In this document: in pieces, positions 46,674 to 55,955 of the stretch
Layout: the number at the start of each line of letters is the position of its first letter
How positions within the stretch are numbered: position 1 is the first letter of the stretch
Source: Sulfitobacter sp. SK012
Lineage (GTDB): Bacteria; Pseudomonadota; Alphaproteobacteria; Rhodobacterales; Rhodobacteraceae
Assembly: GCF_003352085.1 (NCBI RefSeq)
Contig: NZ_CP025804.1
Span: forward strand, 992,001 to 1,056,000
DNA length: 64,000 nucleotides
Direction: 5' to 3'
The notes under the pieces: model-generated
What the model was told of the DNA's origin: nothing
The model's input: only the letters and a program-made list of their open reading frames with translations
Databases searched by the model: none
Program-made: the position numbers and the translations under genes

Positions 46674-47771
46674 ATGGGTTTCAAGATGGGTATCGTGGGA
46701 CTGCCGAATGTCGGTAAGTCGACCCTGTTCAACGCACTGACCCGCACCGCTGCGGCGCAGGCGGCCAATTTTCCGTTTTGCACGATTGAACCCAATGTGG
46801 GCGAAGTTGCTGTGCCCGATGCGCGCCTAGACAAGCTGGCAGCCATCGCAGGGTCCAAGCAGATCATTCCGACACGCATGACTTTCGTGGATATCGCAGG
46901 CCTCGTTAAGGGGGCCTCGAAGGGCGAAGGACTGGGCAACCAATTTTTGGCGAACATCAGGGAAGTTGATGCGATTGCGCATGTGCTGCGCTGTTTTGAA
47001 GACGGCGATGTGACCCATGTGGAGGGCCGCGTGGACCCGGTTGCCGATGCCGAGACAATTGACACCGAGTTGATGCTTGCTGACTTGGAAAGCATCGAAA
47101 AGCGTCGTGCCGGACTGGTGCGCAAAATGAAGGGCAACGACAAAGAGGCTGTGCAACAAGATCGCCTGCTGGCCGCTGCCCAAGCCGCCATTGAGGAGGG
47201 AAACCCCGCCCGTGTGGTTGAGGTAGACCCGGATGATGCCAAAGCGTGGCGGATGCTGCAGCTGCTCACAACCAAGCCGGTGCTGTACGTGTGCAACGTC
47301 GGTGAAAGTGAAGCGGCTGAAGGCAACGCGTTTTCTGCGAAGGTCGCCGAGATGGCAGCGTCACAGGGCAATATGCATGTGATTATCTCGGCTCAGATCG
47401 AAGAAGAGATCAGCCAGCTTGAGGTGGACGAAGCGCAGATGTTCCTCGATGAGATGGGCCTTGCCGAAGCGGGCCTTGATCGTTTGATCCGGGCAGGCTT
47501 TGAGCTGCTGCACCTTGAGACGTACTTTACAGTTGGCCCTAAGGAAGCGCGCGCCTGGACCATCCGTGAGGGTACCTCTGCGCCAAAAGCCGCAGGTGTG
47601 ATCCACGGTGATTTTGAAAAGGGCTTCATCAGGGCGGAAACCATCGCTTATGATGATTTCGTGAGCCTTGGCGGCGAGGGCCCTGCGAAAGAAGCTGGCA
47701 AGATGCGCGCTGAAGGCAAAGCTTATACCGTCAAAGACGGCGACGTGCTGCACTTCCTGTTCAATACCTGA
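46674..47771 (+). CDS. ychF: Redox-regulated ATPase YchF
   Basis: 365 residues. G1 is GLPNVGKSTLFNAL, a switch/G3 region is DIAGLVKGASKGEGLGNQFL, and the C-terminal TGS domain is near residues 280-365. OLA1/YchF binds ATP and the ribosome. ATG 46674 gives MGFKMGIVGLPNVG; a longer frame from 46569 lacks support. AAGGACGCC lies upstream. Confidence 0.95.
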   Translation: MGFKMGIVGLPNVGKSTLFNALTRTAAAQAANFPFCTIEPNVGEVAVPDARLDKLAAIAGSKQIIPTRMTFVDIAGLVKGASKGEGLGNQFLANIREVDAIAHVLRCFEDGDVTHVEGRVDPVADAETIDTELMLADLESIEKRRAGLVRKMKGNDKEAVQQDRLLAAAQAAIEEGNPARVVEVDPDDAKAWRMLQLLTTKPVLYVCNVGESEAAEGNAFSAKVAEMAASQGNMHVIISAQIEEEISQLEVDEAQMFLDEMGLAEAGLDRLIRAGFELLHLETYFTVGPKEARAWTIREGTSAPKAAGVIHGDFEKGFIRAETIAYDDFVSLGGEGPAKEAGKMRAEGKAYTVKDGDVLHFLFNT

Positions 47772-47927
47772 TCGAACGCCGCCACTTTATGTTGCCGAAA
47801 CGGTTACTTGGCCCAAGCGCGAAGGTGTGCTTGGGAAGGTGCTCGCCTACCTTTCGATAGGACCCATGACAAAGAAATGACCGCGTAGCCGAAGGTGCTT
47901 CTCCGTTAAGGGGGAGCCCGACACGCG

Positions 47928-47967
47928 TTCTGGGCTCATTGTGAGAAAATCTCAAAAGAGCCCAGAA
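47928..47967. terminator. Long hairpin between convergent genes
   Basis: A perfect 10-bp outer stem TTCTGGGCTC/GAGCCCAGAA encloses a second stem TGAGA/TCTCA. It lies between the ends of ychF and the beta-barrel gene and may stop both transcripts; there is only a weak T-run to the right. Confidence 0.6.
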
Positions 47968-48031
47968 TACCTTTTCGGTTGAGTATGCCATGCCGCTGAT
48001 ATTGCGGCGGTTGGGCAAGTCAAATGTCGTA

Positions 48032-48751
48032 TCAGAAGTTGTAGGTTATCCCAAAGACCGGACCGGATTGTGTGAAAGCATAGTTATTAGGGCCTTCATC
48101 ATTGCTGATGTCGATATGGCGATAGCCGAGGCGGCCTACCCATTTTTCGTTGAAGGCATAATCGGCCGTCAACAGCAACTGCCAGGTCTCGCGATCGCTG
48201 GATCCGCCGTAGTCGGCCATCACGGTGCCAGACCAATCGGCATTCAGGTCGAACCGAGTGCGTACGCCAATCACCGGGTCTGTCCAGTTGTCAGAATCGT
48301 TAACAGTGGTACCCGCACCAGCGCCCGGCAAAAATGTCAGCGTCGTATCGGTGTCAAACCAACGCGCACCTGCAAGCAGGTCGGTCTGAATGGTGCCGGT
48401 ATCATAGAGCCGGTAAGAGAGGTAACCCGTGAGGATTTGCGTTTTGACCGAGGCCTCTAGTCCGCTGAAGGCCGGGCCCGGTGTCGAGTTTTCAAAGCCA
48501 ATATCGGTCAGCATGTAATCAACAAGAAACCCCCATTGCCCGTTGTTCCCGCCGAAAGACGCCATGAACGCCATGTCTAAGTTTTTCAGAGCGTCTGAGA
48601 AGCTCAGCGTTGCGCTGCGGTCGCCAATACTTGTTTCTGTCTCAGCCGTAAAAAGGTACACGGTGGTCGCGTATTTCCATTCCTGAGCTTGTGCGGAAAC
48701 ACCTAAGCAGCAAGTGGCGGCAATGGCGAAGGGGGCTAGGGTAAATTTCAT
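48032..48751 (-). CDS. Outer-membrane beta-barrel protein
   Basis: 239 residues. The signal peptide ends at AQAQ (residue about 23). The mature part alternates hydrophobic/polar residues with repeated aromatic strand ends (WGFLVDYMLTDIGFEN, YRHIDISND) and finishes with a terminal phenylalanine (GITYNF), the outer-membrane sorting signal. It is a small barrel of eight or more strands, reminiscent of OmpW/heme-type porins, but no specific family is recognised. Transcribed in the same direction as the MscS channel and sulfatase genes upstream, spaced by about 130 bases. Confidence 0.78.
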   Translation of the reverse strand: MKFTLAPFAIAATCCLGVSAQAQEWKYATTVYLFTAETETSIGDRSATLSFSDALKNLDMAFMASFGGNNGQWGFLVDYMLTDIGFENSTPGPAFSGLEASVKTQILTGYLSYRLYDTGTIQTDLLAGARWFDTDTTLTFLPGAGAGTTVNDSDNWTDPVIGVRTRFDLNADWSGTVMADYGGSSDRETWQLLLTADYAFNEKWVGRLGYRHIDISNDEGPNNYAFTQSGPVFGITYNF

Positions 48752-48880
48752 ATTCAGGCTCTTTCTTTGTCTTAATTTAGCATTGCGTAATCCTGTGTAC
48801 GCGCTGTAGTTTTTTGCAATTTGGGCCGGTCTAGATAAGACCGAACATTCGCGGCAGAAACTTGGTCGGTGCCATCAAAA

Positions 48881-51100
48881 TCATGGCTTCTGCTGATTGC
48901 TATCAGTGTCGGCAGCTTCTGCACCCGCAGCAGCCACGGCTTTCGTTTGCGTTTCACCTAACGGTGCGTCGTCATCGGCTCCAGACATGCTGACTCGCAC
49001 TTCCTTACGGGCGAATTGGATGCCGTTTTCGTCAAATGCCTTCTGAACCATGTTATAGATGTCCTTGCGGATCGTAAACTGGGTTCCCGGCTTGGCGGTG
49101 AACTTGCCACGCAGAACAATCCCTACATCATTCACGTCCGCCACACCCTGAGATTTGAACGGTGCCAACAGGTTTTCTGAATGTGCAGGGTTCTCCATCA
49201 AATCCTGACCAATGCGTTTGAAAATCTTACGCACTTTTTCGAGGTCCGTTTCAAATGGCACGGTGAACTTGAGCTTCATGATCACATAGTCGCGGCTATG
49301 ATTGGTGAGCTTTGCGATCTCGCCGTAGGGCACAATGTGGACAGGCCCAGTTGCATCACGCAGACGCAGGGATCGAACGGAGATGTTTTCGATCGATCCA
49401 AGTGTCCCACCAACGTCGACAAATTCGCCAACTCGGAACGCGTCATCTAGCAAGAAGAACACGCCAGAAACGACATCCTTCACCAAAGTCTGTGCGCCAA
49501 ATCCAATCGCCAGACCAAGGACACCGGCACCGGCCAATAATGGGGCAATATTGATACCAAGCTGGGAGATGGCCAGCAACGCAGTGATCGTCACGATCGT
49601 TGCCTGAAGCGCCATGTGAATAAGAGGCAGCACGGAGGCCAGACGGCTTTTGCCTGCGCCTCCTGCTTCGGTTTCTTCACCCTGCTCAGCATCTGGCAGC
49701 TCTTCTGATAGCTTATTATTTACCCAGAGATTTGCGAATTCCCAAACGATGTAACCGACGGCAACAACCAGTAAGAATTGCACACCATTCGCGGCAATGT
49801 TCTGCCCCAGCGTACCTTCTTCGAAGTCACTCAACGAAAGCCCCCAGAGCTTGCCAATAGTAAGAACAAGGACCGCAGCCAGCACGACACGACCAACGCG
49901 AACGTAGCTGTGTTTGATCTGCTCAACAGCATTCAAAGCGACTTCGCTTGTGCCCTTGGGATCTGGTACGAGATGTTTGACGAACCCCCGCAGCATGGTG
50001 TCCAGGAATGGTGCCGCTACGATCAAAACAAGTCCTGCTAAACTCCTCGAAGGTGGGATCGTGCTGACATCATTTGCCAATAGAAGTTGCTGGGTGAGCC
50101 AGTTGAGAGACACAAGGATCATTGAAACTTTGGGCCACCAACTTGCCATGCGTTCGAGACCGGAGGTCTGTTCGGAATCGTCGCCAAGCAGGATCGAGGT
50201 TAAACCTCCACGCGCGCGCCAGGTTATGTAGACGATCCAAGCATGAAGAAGCAGGCCGATACAAAACCGCAAACTGTCTTTTTCATCGGAAGGATTAACG
50301 CCAAGTTGAGTGTTCAAGAAGAAAGCAAGGCCGGTCACGACACCGAACATTACGAAATTTCTGTAGATGAATTGCGCCGTCCAATCATCGGTTGTTACAG
50401 TCCGAAGGTCAGGCCTGTGGGGTGCCAAGAGAAAGCGAAAAACAACGCGGGCGATCAAAGGAACTGCCAAAACAACCAATATCAAAGCCACCGCAAGGCT
50501 TTTGTCTGGGCCATCGGCAAAAACGAATTTCACGACCAAAAGAGACACTATGATGAACGCGATAAGCCCGGCTGCGTCGGCGGCCAAACGAGAGACCAGC
50601 GCCCTCAGTTGAGACGTCAGATTGTCCGTGATTTGGTCCTGACTGTGTGGTTTCAATCTACCAACACCAATTGACGCCAATCGCCCAGCACCCAAGCCTG
50701 CAGCGACTGCAACGGCAAAAGAGCCGAGAAAGAGAAGCACACCGCTCATGCCCCGCGTTTCAAAGAAACCATAACCAGCGGCGAAGGCGCTTTTTATCAC
50801 CAAAGGAATGTCGCGGATATTTTTCCCTGCAGAGTCTGCAAAATTGGTTGCTGTTTGACTAATCAGGGCCGCCAAGCCGGGCTTTTCTGCATCCGGGGTT
50901 GCCGTTCCCGTGGGTTGTTCGACTGACATCACGTCAAGGAAGCTTGCCAGAGCGTCGAACTGTTCCTCATTCAGTTGGGAGTGAAGATTGTTTACGGTGT
51001 TTTGGACTTCCAACACACTGACTGGTGAAGTCTGCGAATATGCTGAAAGGCTTGAAACTACGATGAAGAAGGTAGCCAGAATGGTCCGGACGTAGAGCAT
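48881..51100 (-). CDS. Large mechanosensitive channel, MscS family
   Basis: 739 residues. A signal-like N-terminus and a periplasmic region precede about ten membrane helices (residues about 130-530); the pore-lining MscS helix is GVLGLAIGFGAQTLVKDVVSG and the beta domain begins with VGEFVDVGGTLGSIENISVR. The C-terminus is an acidic/alanine-rich tail. It protects against hypo-osmotic shock in other bacteria. Lying 107 bases downstream of a sulfatase gene on the same strand, it may be cotranscribed; why a channel is paired with a sulfatase is unknown. Confidence 0.88.
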   Translation of the reverse strand: MLYVRTILATFFIVVSSLSAYSQTSPVSVLEVQNTVNNLHSQLNEEQFDALASFLDVMSVEQPTGTATPDAEKPGLAALISQTATNFADSAGKNIRDIPLVIKSAFAAGYGFFETRGMSGVLLFLGSFAVAVAAGLGAGRLASIGVGRLKPHSQDQITDNLTSQLRALVSRLAADAAGLIAFIIVSLLVVKFVFADGPDKSLAVALILVVLAVPLIARVVFRFLLAPHRPDLRTVTTDDWTAQFIYRNFVMFGVVTGLAFFLNTQLGVNPSDEKDSLRFCIGLLLHAWIVYITWRARGGLTSILLGDDSEQTSGLERMASWWPKVSMILVSLNWLTQQLLLANDVSTIPPSRSLAGLVLIVAAPFLDTMLRGFVKHLVPDPKGTSEVALNAVEQIKHSYVRVGRVVLAAVLVLTIGKLWGLSLSDFEEGTLGQNIAANGVQFLLVVAVGYIVWEFANLWVNNKLSEELPDAEQGEETEAGGAGKSRLASVLPLIHMALQATIVTITALLAISQLGINIAPLLAGAGVLGLAIGFGAQTLVKDVVSGVFFLLDDAFRVGEFVDVGGTLGSIENISVRSLRLRDATGPVHIVPYGEIAKLTNHSRDYVIMKLKFTVPFETDLEKVRKIFKRIGQDLMENPAHSENLLAPFKSQGVADVNDVGIVLRGKFTAKPGTQFTIRKDIYNMVQKAFDENGIQFARKEVRVSMSGADDDAPLGETQTKAVAAAGAEAADTDSNQQKP

Positions 51101-51206
51101 CGAGGCTCTCCTGTTCTTTTGAGAAACTATCGAGTTTTAGCTATGACGTAATTGTGACCGACGTCAAGAATGAGGGCGAATTAGACCGCCCTCATCTACC
51201 GTTCGT

Positions 51207-52787
51207 TTATTGTGACATTCCGCCTTCAGTGGAAATCTGCTCTTCCACATGCGCTTGGTTTGTAACCTTGGATCCGCGCGGCGGGTACTCGACAAAAGTA
51301 GAGAGGTGTTTCTTGACGAGGCCGGCCGCTGGCCCAAAGGCCCACATTTTGTTGCCCATCCAGCGTGTGTACATTCCGGATTCGTCCGCGGCCTTTTCAT
51401 AGGGGTCGCGCCGCAGGTTGAACAGGAGTGGCGCGTTCAACTCGTCCTTCGGGCCAGCCCATCCATGCGTTTGAATTGTGAAATGCGCCTTCCAATCGTT
51501 GTACCGCACGGCCTGAAGGTCTGGGCCCTCATAATAGACTATTTCCTTGCGGTTGCTTTCGGTTTCACCAGTTAGAAAGGACAATTGGTTATAGCCGTCC
51601 AAGTGCACGTTATAGCCTTCATGCCCTTCTAAAAGAGCCTCGGGCAGGTTGTCGGGACCGCCAGCAGCAGCGATGAGTGTCGGCATCCAGTCGAGGCCGT
51701 CAAAAATCCCGTTGTTGACCTGTCCTGCTGGAACTTGTCCGGGCCAGCGAATAATGGCTGGAACGCGGAATCCACCTTCCCAGGTTGTCCCCTTTTCACC
51801 GTGGAACGGCGTGGTTCCGCCATCGGGCCAAGTCATCGTTTCCGGGCCGTTGTCGGACGTGAATACAACAATCGTATTTTCAGATATTCCAAGCTCGTCC
51901 AGATGAGCCATTACTTTGCCGACATTGTCGTCAAGCTCTTGCATCACAACGTCCTGCAGGCCGCGACCGTTGCCAAGCATCGCTTCGTATTTAGGGCTAA
52001 GGTGGGTCCACACGTGCGCGCGGGCAGGGGCCATCCAGACGAAAAACGGTGTCTCACTTTCTACTGCGCGGTCGATAAAGTCCAAGGTGTGCCCCGTAAC
52101 TTCGTCGTCCAGAGTTTTCTGTCTTTCGGGCGGAGCAGCGCCATCATCAACAATACGCTGTTTGCCAACCATGCCCCAACGAGGTTCTATGGTTTCGTCA
52201 ACAGTATCAGTCGCATAAGCATGAATGATGTTACGTGGGCCGTAAATCGCACTAAACTCTGGGTCTTTGGGCCAATCAGGGTCGACAGTGTATTCCATCG
52301 CATTCAGGTGGTAGAGCCATCCCCAATACTCATCAAACCCCTTGGTTGTTGGCAGAAACTTGTTGAGATCACCTAGATGGTTTTTCCCAAACTGGCCTGT
52401 GGTATAGCCCAATGATTTCAGCATGATCGCTAGTGTTGGATCTTCGTCACTCAGCCCCTTGTCCGGGTCTCCTGGAAGTCCAACGGTATGCATGCCCGTG
52501 CGAACAGGGAGTTGTCCTGTGATGAACGCAGACCGGCCTGCCGTGCAGGTTGGTTGGGCGTAATAGTCGGTCAGGCGCATGCCATCGGCCGCCAATTGGT
52601 CAAGATTAGGTGTTTTAATGCTTTTAACACCCTGATGATAGCTGCCAAGACTGGCCCAGCCCACATCGTCGGCCATAATTACGAGAATGTTGGGTTGGTT
52701 GGTCTCAGCCATTGCGCTTTGCGAGGCAACGCCAACGACAGCAATGGCCGCCGTTGCCGACAGCAAAATAGACGGTAACTTAATCAT
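51207..52787 (-). CDS. Arylsulfatase (CTAGR type), periplasmic
   Basis: 526 residues with a signal peptide (cleavage near SAMA, residue 27). The metal site NILVIMADDVGW and the formylglycine motif C81-T-A-G-R in PTCTAGRSAFITG are visible. This C-x-A-x-R variant requires a maturase to turn Cys into formylglycine; no such gene is in the window. HGEKGTTWEGGFRVPAIIRWPG follows. Substrates may be sulfate esters of algal polysaccharides or small aromatics. It is divergent from a LysR gene with a T-N11-A box between them. Confidence 0.92.
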   Translation of the reverse strand: MIKLPSILLSATAAIAVVGVASQSAMAETNQPNILVIMADDVGWASLGSYHQGVKSIKTPNLDQLAADGMRLTDYYAQPTCTAGRSAFITGQLPVRTGMHTVGLPGDPDKGLSDEDPTLAIMLKSLGYTTGQFGKNHLGDLNKFLPTTKGFDEYWGWLYHLNAMEYTVDPDWPKDPEFSAIYGPRNIIHAYATDTVDETIEPRWGMVGKQRIVDDGAAPPERQKTLDDEVTGHTLDFIDRAVESETPFFVWMAPARAHVWTHLSPKYEAMLGNGRGLQDVVMQELDDNVGKVMAHLDELGISENTIVVFTSDNGPETMTWPDGGTTPFHGEKGTTWEGGFRVPAIIRWPGQVPAGQVNNGIFDGLDWMPTLIAAAGGPDNLPEALLEGHEGYNVHLDGYNQLSFLTGETESNRKEIVYYEGPDLQAVRYNDWKAHFTIQTHGWAGPKDELNAPLLFNLRRDPYEKAADESGMYTRWMGNKMWAFGPAAGLVKKHLSTFVEYPPRGSKVTNQAHVEEQISTEGGMSQ

Positions 52788-52886
52788 GTTCCGCTCTCCT
52801 GAATGTTAATAAACAAAAAAGCGCATGAACACGCTCATGTTAGAGCTAACGAGCGCAGCCTGCTTGCGGCAATAGTTGTTTACTTG

Positions 52887-52905
52887 AATTCCAGGTTGTG
52901 GAATT
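52887..52905. promoter_or_regulatory. LysR-type box between sulfatase and LysR genes
   Basis: AATTCC-N7-GGAATT is a perfect dyad containing T-N11-A, the classical LysR binding pattern. It lies in the 153-base divergent spacer, 36 bases before the LysR start, consistent with autoregulation and activation of the sulfatase gene. Confidence 0.6.
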
Positions 52906-52940
52906 TAGAGATTGATAAGTGAAACCATAGGAATTCGACA

Positions 52941-53852
52941 TTGAATGAAAATGCTCTGAATGCCTTTTTGAAGCTCGCCGAGACGGGCAGCTTTCAACAA
53001 GCCGCACGCGAGATGAGCGTTTCCAACGCTTCCTTGTCGCGCTATATTGCGCAGGCTGAAGAGCACACCGGTTTTGAACTTTTTCGTCGAAACAGGAACA
53101 ATAGCAAGTTAACGCGTGAGGGTCAGGAGTTCCTCCCCGTCGCGATGAGCCTCAGAGCAGATTTGGACCGCTATTCAAAGCAAGTTGAAAACTTGCAGCA
53201 GCAGGGCCGTACAACACTTTTAATCGGGTGCGGGCCTTTGACGACCCGAGCAGTAGTTGTGCCAGTTATCCAACGGGTCATGCGCGAGATGCCCGACCTG
53301 CGCTTCAAGATACTGGTCAGCGCGTATGGACGGCCACTGGATCTGCTGCAGGACGGCGAGTTTGATATCTTCATCGGGGATTTGACCTATACGCCAGATG
53401 CCGAAGGTATTGAGATTTTGGTTCTGGAAAAGCAGCCTATCGCTTTCGTGGCTCATCCAGCGCACGAGATCCACAATTTGGAGCGCTGTTCGCTAAAGGA
53501 CATTTTCGACCGTCCGTTTGCGTCAGCCCATCTTCATAAGCATTGGAAAACGACGCTGATTAAAGCTCTCGGGGGTGATGCTCTGGCGATTGAAAAGGTG
53601 AATGCCTTGCCAAAAATTGAGAGCGATGACTATGGGTTGTTGAGCGGCTTTTTGTCGGAGCCAAATATCATCGTAGGGGGAGTGCGGTCTACCTTTGCCG
53701 AACTCCTATCTACGGGGGCGGTCAAAGAGATTCCTCTTTGCACACCCATTTCTTGGAACATTTGTGCGTCCCGTAAAGAATCTGACAACTCCGCTGCGGT
53801 CAATTTGTTTTGGGCCAAGCTGACTGAGGTAAACGCTGCTCTGGGAGAATGA
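52941..53852 (+). CDS. LysR-family regulator of the sulfatase region
   Basis: 303 residues starting at TTG with AGGAATT upstream. The N-terminal winged helix has ETGSFQQAAREMSVSNASLSRYI, and the effector domain begins after residue 90 (LLIGCGPLTTRAVVV). It is divergent from the first sulfatase gene with the dyad box between. Regulation by a sulfate ester or aromatic product is a reasonable inference. Confidence 0.85.
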   Translation: MNENALNAFLKLAETGSFQQAAREMSVSNASLSRYIAQAEEHTGFELFRRNRNNSKLTREGQEFLPVAMSLRADLDRYSKQVENLQQQGRTTLLIGCGPLTTRAVVVPVIQRVMREMPDLRFKILVSAYGRPLDLLQDGEFDIFIGDLTYTPDAEGIEILVLEKQPIAFVAHPAHEIHNLERCSLKDIFDRPFASAHLHKHWKTTLIKALGGDALAIEKVNALPKIESDDYGLLSGFLSEPNIIVGGVRSTFAELLSTGAVKEIPLCTPISWNICASRKESDNSAAVNLFWAKLTEVNAALGE

Positions 53853-53954
53853 CCCGTGCTCGAGGTCCTTTGTCTTGATTGAGACCGGTTTGACCGAGCG
53901 GCGGTGGTAACGCGCAACCTTTGATGTGAGATGCGGATTGCGCGTATTCGAGAC

Positions 53955-54890
53955 CTACATAAACGTGCCTATCATTTTCACATAGAAGAGGACGGTGGCC
54001 AGAACGCCAACTGCGCCGGCATCCGGGCCAATTACGGTCGCTGACCCGACGGATCCAGCAGTGGCGACGGTCCGATCTAGGTCCTCAGGCCACGACAGTA
54101 GTGCGAAAGCTTCAGATGAGGCTCCGAAATCAAGAGCGTCTAAGAGCGCTGAGCCCCCTTCGATTTGTCCTGACGATGTACCAGGCGCAATGCTGACAAC
54201 GCTACTTTCAAATATTTGTCCGGGCTTTCGATCAAACATAAGCTTAACCGGTGTGCCGATAGGCATTGCATCAAGCCCGTTCTGAGAAAAAACAGCGCCA
54301 AGAACCAAACTGTCTGTTCGAATGAAAGGCATGACAGGATTCATCGCACGTGCTTGGTCTCCCGCAGATACGCGGATCGAAGCGACAATGCCATCTGAAG
54401 GGGCGATGACCGTTGTCTGGTCGAGGTTGTATTGAGCAAGATCTTTGCGCCCCTGTGCCCCTTCGAGCGTGGCGAGTGCCTGATCAAGATCTTGCTGAGA
54501 AGTCGCCGCACTATTTTTGTCAAATAGTGTCTTTCGTCTATCATAGCTGAGAGTAGCGATGCCAAGATCAGCCTCGGCCTGTTTAAGGCTCGCAAGATAG
54601 GGGGTTGGGTCAACCTTAAAAAGAATGGTGCCCGACTTAACCGGCGTGTTCGCTTTTACGGCCACCTCCTCAATCGTACCACCTACCGGCGATGCGATCT
54701 CAACAACGTGGGCAATGACTGAAACGCGCCCCGATGGCGTTTTAGTATTCAAAAGCCCAACCAAGACGAGCACGATTGCCAGCCCGATAAAGCTAGCCAA
54801 AATCTTGGTGCCACGATTCCACGGCAGCAGCTCAAACTTAAAGAAGATGAGCCAAATTGGTATTGCGTAAAGGGCAATGATTATGATCAT
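53955..54890 (-). CDS. HlyD-family membrane fusion-like protein
   Basis: 311 residues. Two N-terminal hydrophobic helices (IIIIALYAIPIWLIFF and ILASFIGLAIVLVLVG), then the biotinyl-lipoyl-like half-motif VEIASPVGGTIEEVAVKANTPVKSG, a coiled-coil hairpin (residues about 115-160), a second half-motif (APSDGIVASIRVSAGD), and a last helix (VLATVLFYVKMIGT). This double-anchored form resembles YibH/AaeA-like adapters. The partner pump is not in the window. The ATG at 54890 follows GAGGAACAG; 15 extra upstream residues are less likely. Last gene of the leftward cluster. Confidence 0.82.
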   Translation of the reverse strand: MIIIIALYAIPIWLIFFKFELLPWNRGTKILASFIGLAIVLVLVGLLNTKTPSGRVSVIAHVVEIASPVGGTIEEVAVKANTPVKSGTILFKVDPTPYLASLKQAEADLGIATLSYDRRKTLFDKNSAATSQQDLDQALATLEGAQGRKDLAQYNLDQTTVIAPSDGIVASIRVSAGDQARAMNPVMPFIRTDSLVLGAVFSQNGLDAMPIGTPVKLMFDRKPGQIFESSVVSIAPGTSSGQIEGGSALLDALDFGASSEAFALLSWPEDLDRTVATAGSVGSATVIGPDAGAVGVLATVLFYVKMIGTFM

Positions 54891-55029
54891 GCGCTGTTCC
54901 TCCAGAGGCCCAGCAACTATCCGGGCTGATTTCAATTGTTAGGTAGATTTTTCAGGCACGAACCCAGAGCAAACGAACCTACTCGAGTAACCGCTTCGTC
55001 CCCTCAGTGCCCCACCGCCGTTACTGTCA

Positions 55030-55875
55030 TTAGGTAAGAATTATGTAGCCAAACGCGCCCAGCACGACGGCTAGTGTTAGTACTGCTGCATACCCACGTT
55101 TCTTGGGGGAAAGTGGCGTGAAATAAGTGGAGATATGTGCGGTCATGGCTGCCGGGAACACACTGCGCCACATATCTTTGACCGCCTGCGGCCCGCCTCT
55201 CTTCAAAGTTTCATCATAGGTTGTAAACGCCTCAATTATGGGGGCCAGCCCAGAGGTGCTCTGCGTTTTGGACAGTGTTTTTCCAGCTGCAACTGCTTCA
55301 ATCGCTTGATGCACGGCAGTGTCATCTCCCGCCCAAAGCGATCGAAAAAGAATGACCCCGTTTTTGTCAGCCAGAAATATCGAGTTAGGTTTAGGGTCCA
55401 GTGCCCGGTGTAAGTCACCATCGATATTGTCTGCCGCAACTGTCCAGGGGATGTTAAAGAATTCCTTCAATGACCGAGCATTTTCCATCTTTTGTTCCAT
55501 GGTGTCGGGTTGAGGAATGAGCTCCCCCGGATGGGCTTCACGCACCTGCATCATTATGAAGTCGATTTGATCTCCAAACTCTTCGTACGTCTTCAATAGG
55601 TCCGGTGTTGAGCTTGTTGTCATGGGGCAGGTTAAAGACCCAAAAATGAACAAAACCGGTTTGTCATTGAATACGTCACTATTCGTCAGGTGATCCCCGT
55701 TTGTAGTGACTAATTCAAAAGGCGGGATCGTATCCCCGGGCACAGCCGAACTCTTGCTGAAACCGCCATCCTGCAAGAAAAGTCCCAGATTTACCGTTTT
55801 GTAACGATACTCCTCGTTGGTTTTGGAACTGGCTTTAGGAATGATATTTCCGGTACTAGAATGACTGCTGTTCAT
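55030..55875 (-). CDS. Membrane-anchored deiodinase-like thioredoxin-fold protein
   Basis: 281 residues. The thioredoxin-fold core has PVLFIFGSLTCPM with Cys83 and, later, MMQVREAHPGE. These match the iodothyronine deiodinase family (FGSCTUPPF and EAHPSDGW in vertebrates), with cysteine in place of selenocysteine. A segment PNSIFLADKNGVILFRSLWAGD corresponds to the distal part. There is a single cysteine, so no CxxC. A C-terminal helix (residues about 261-280) anchors it. Without a signal peptide the catalytic domain would be cytosolic if the anchor is a tail anchor. Activity on halogenated or peroxide substrates is inference. It sits between the HlyD and sulfatase genes. Confidence 0.8.
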   Translation of the reverse strand: MNSSHSSTGNIIPKASSKTNEEYRYKTVNLGLFLQDGGFSKSSAVPGDTIPPFELVTTNGDHLTNSDVFNDKPVLFIFGSLTCPMTTSSTPDLLKTYEEFGDQIDFIMMQVREAHPGELIPQPDTMEQKMENARSLKEFFNIPWTVAADNIDGDLHRALDPKPNSIFLADKNGVILFRSLWAGDDTAVHQAIEAVAAGKTLSKTQSTSGLAPIIEAFTTYDETLKRGGPQAVKDMWRSVFPAAMTAHISTYFTPLSPKKRGYAAVLTLAVVLGAFGYIILT

Positions 55876-55955
55876 TGTGTTTTCCTATCCGGCAAATACC
55901 CGCGTCCTGGGCGTCCACTTGGGCCATTGGATTGGCCAAATGGACGCAAAGCCAA

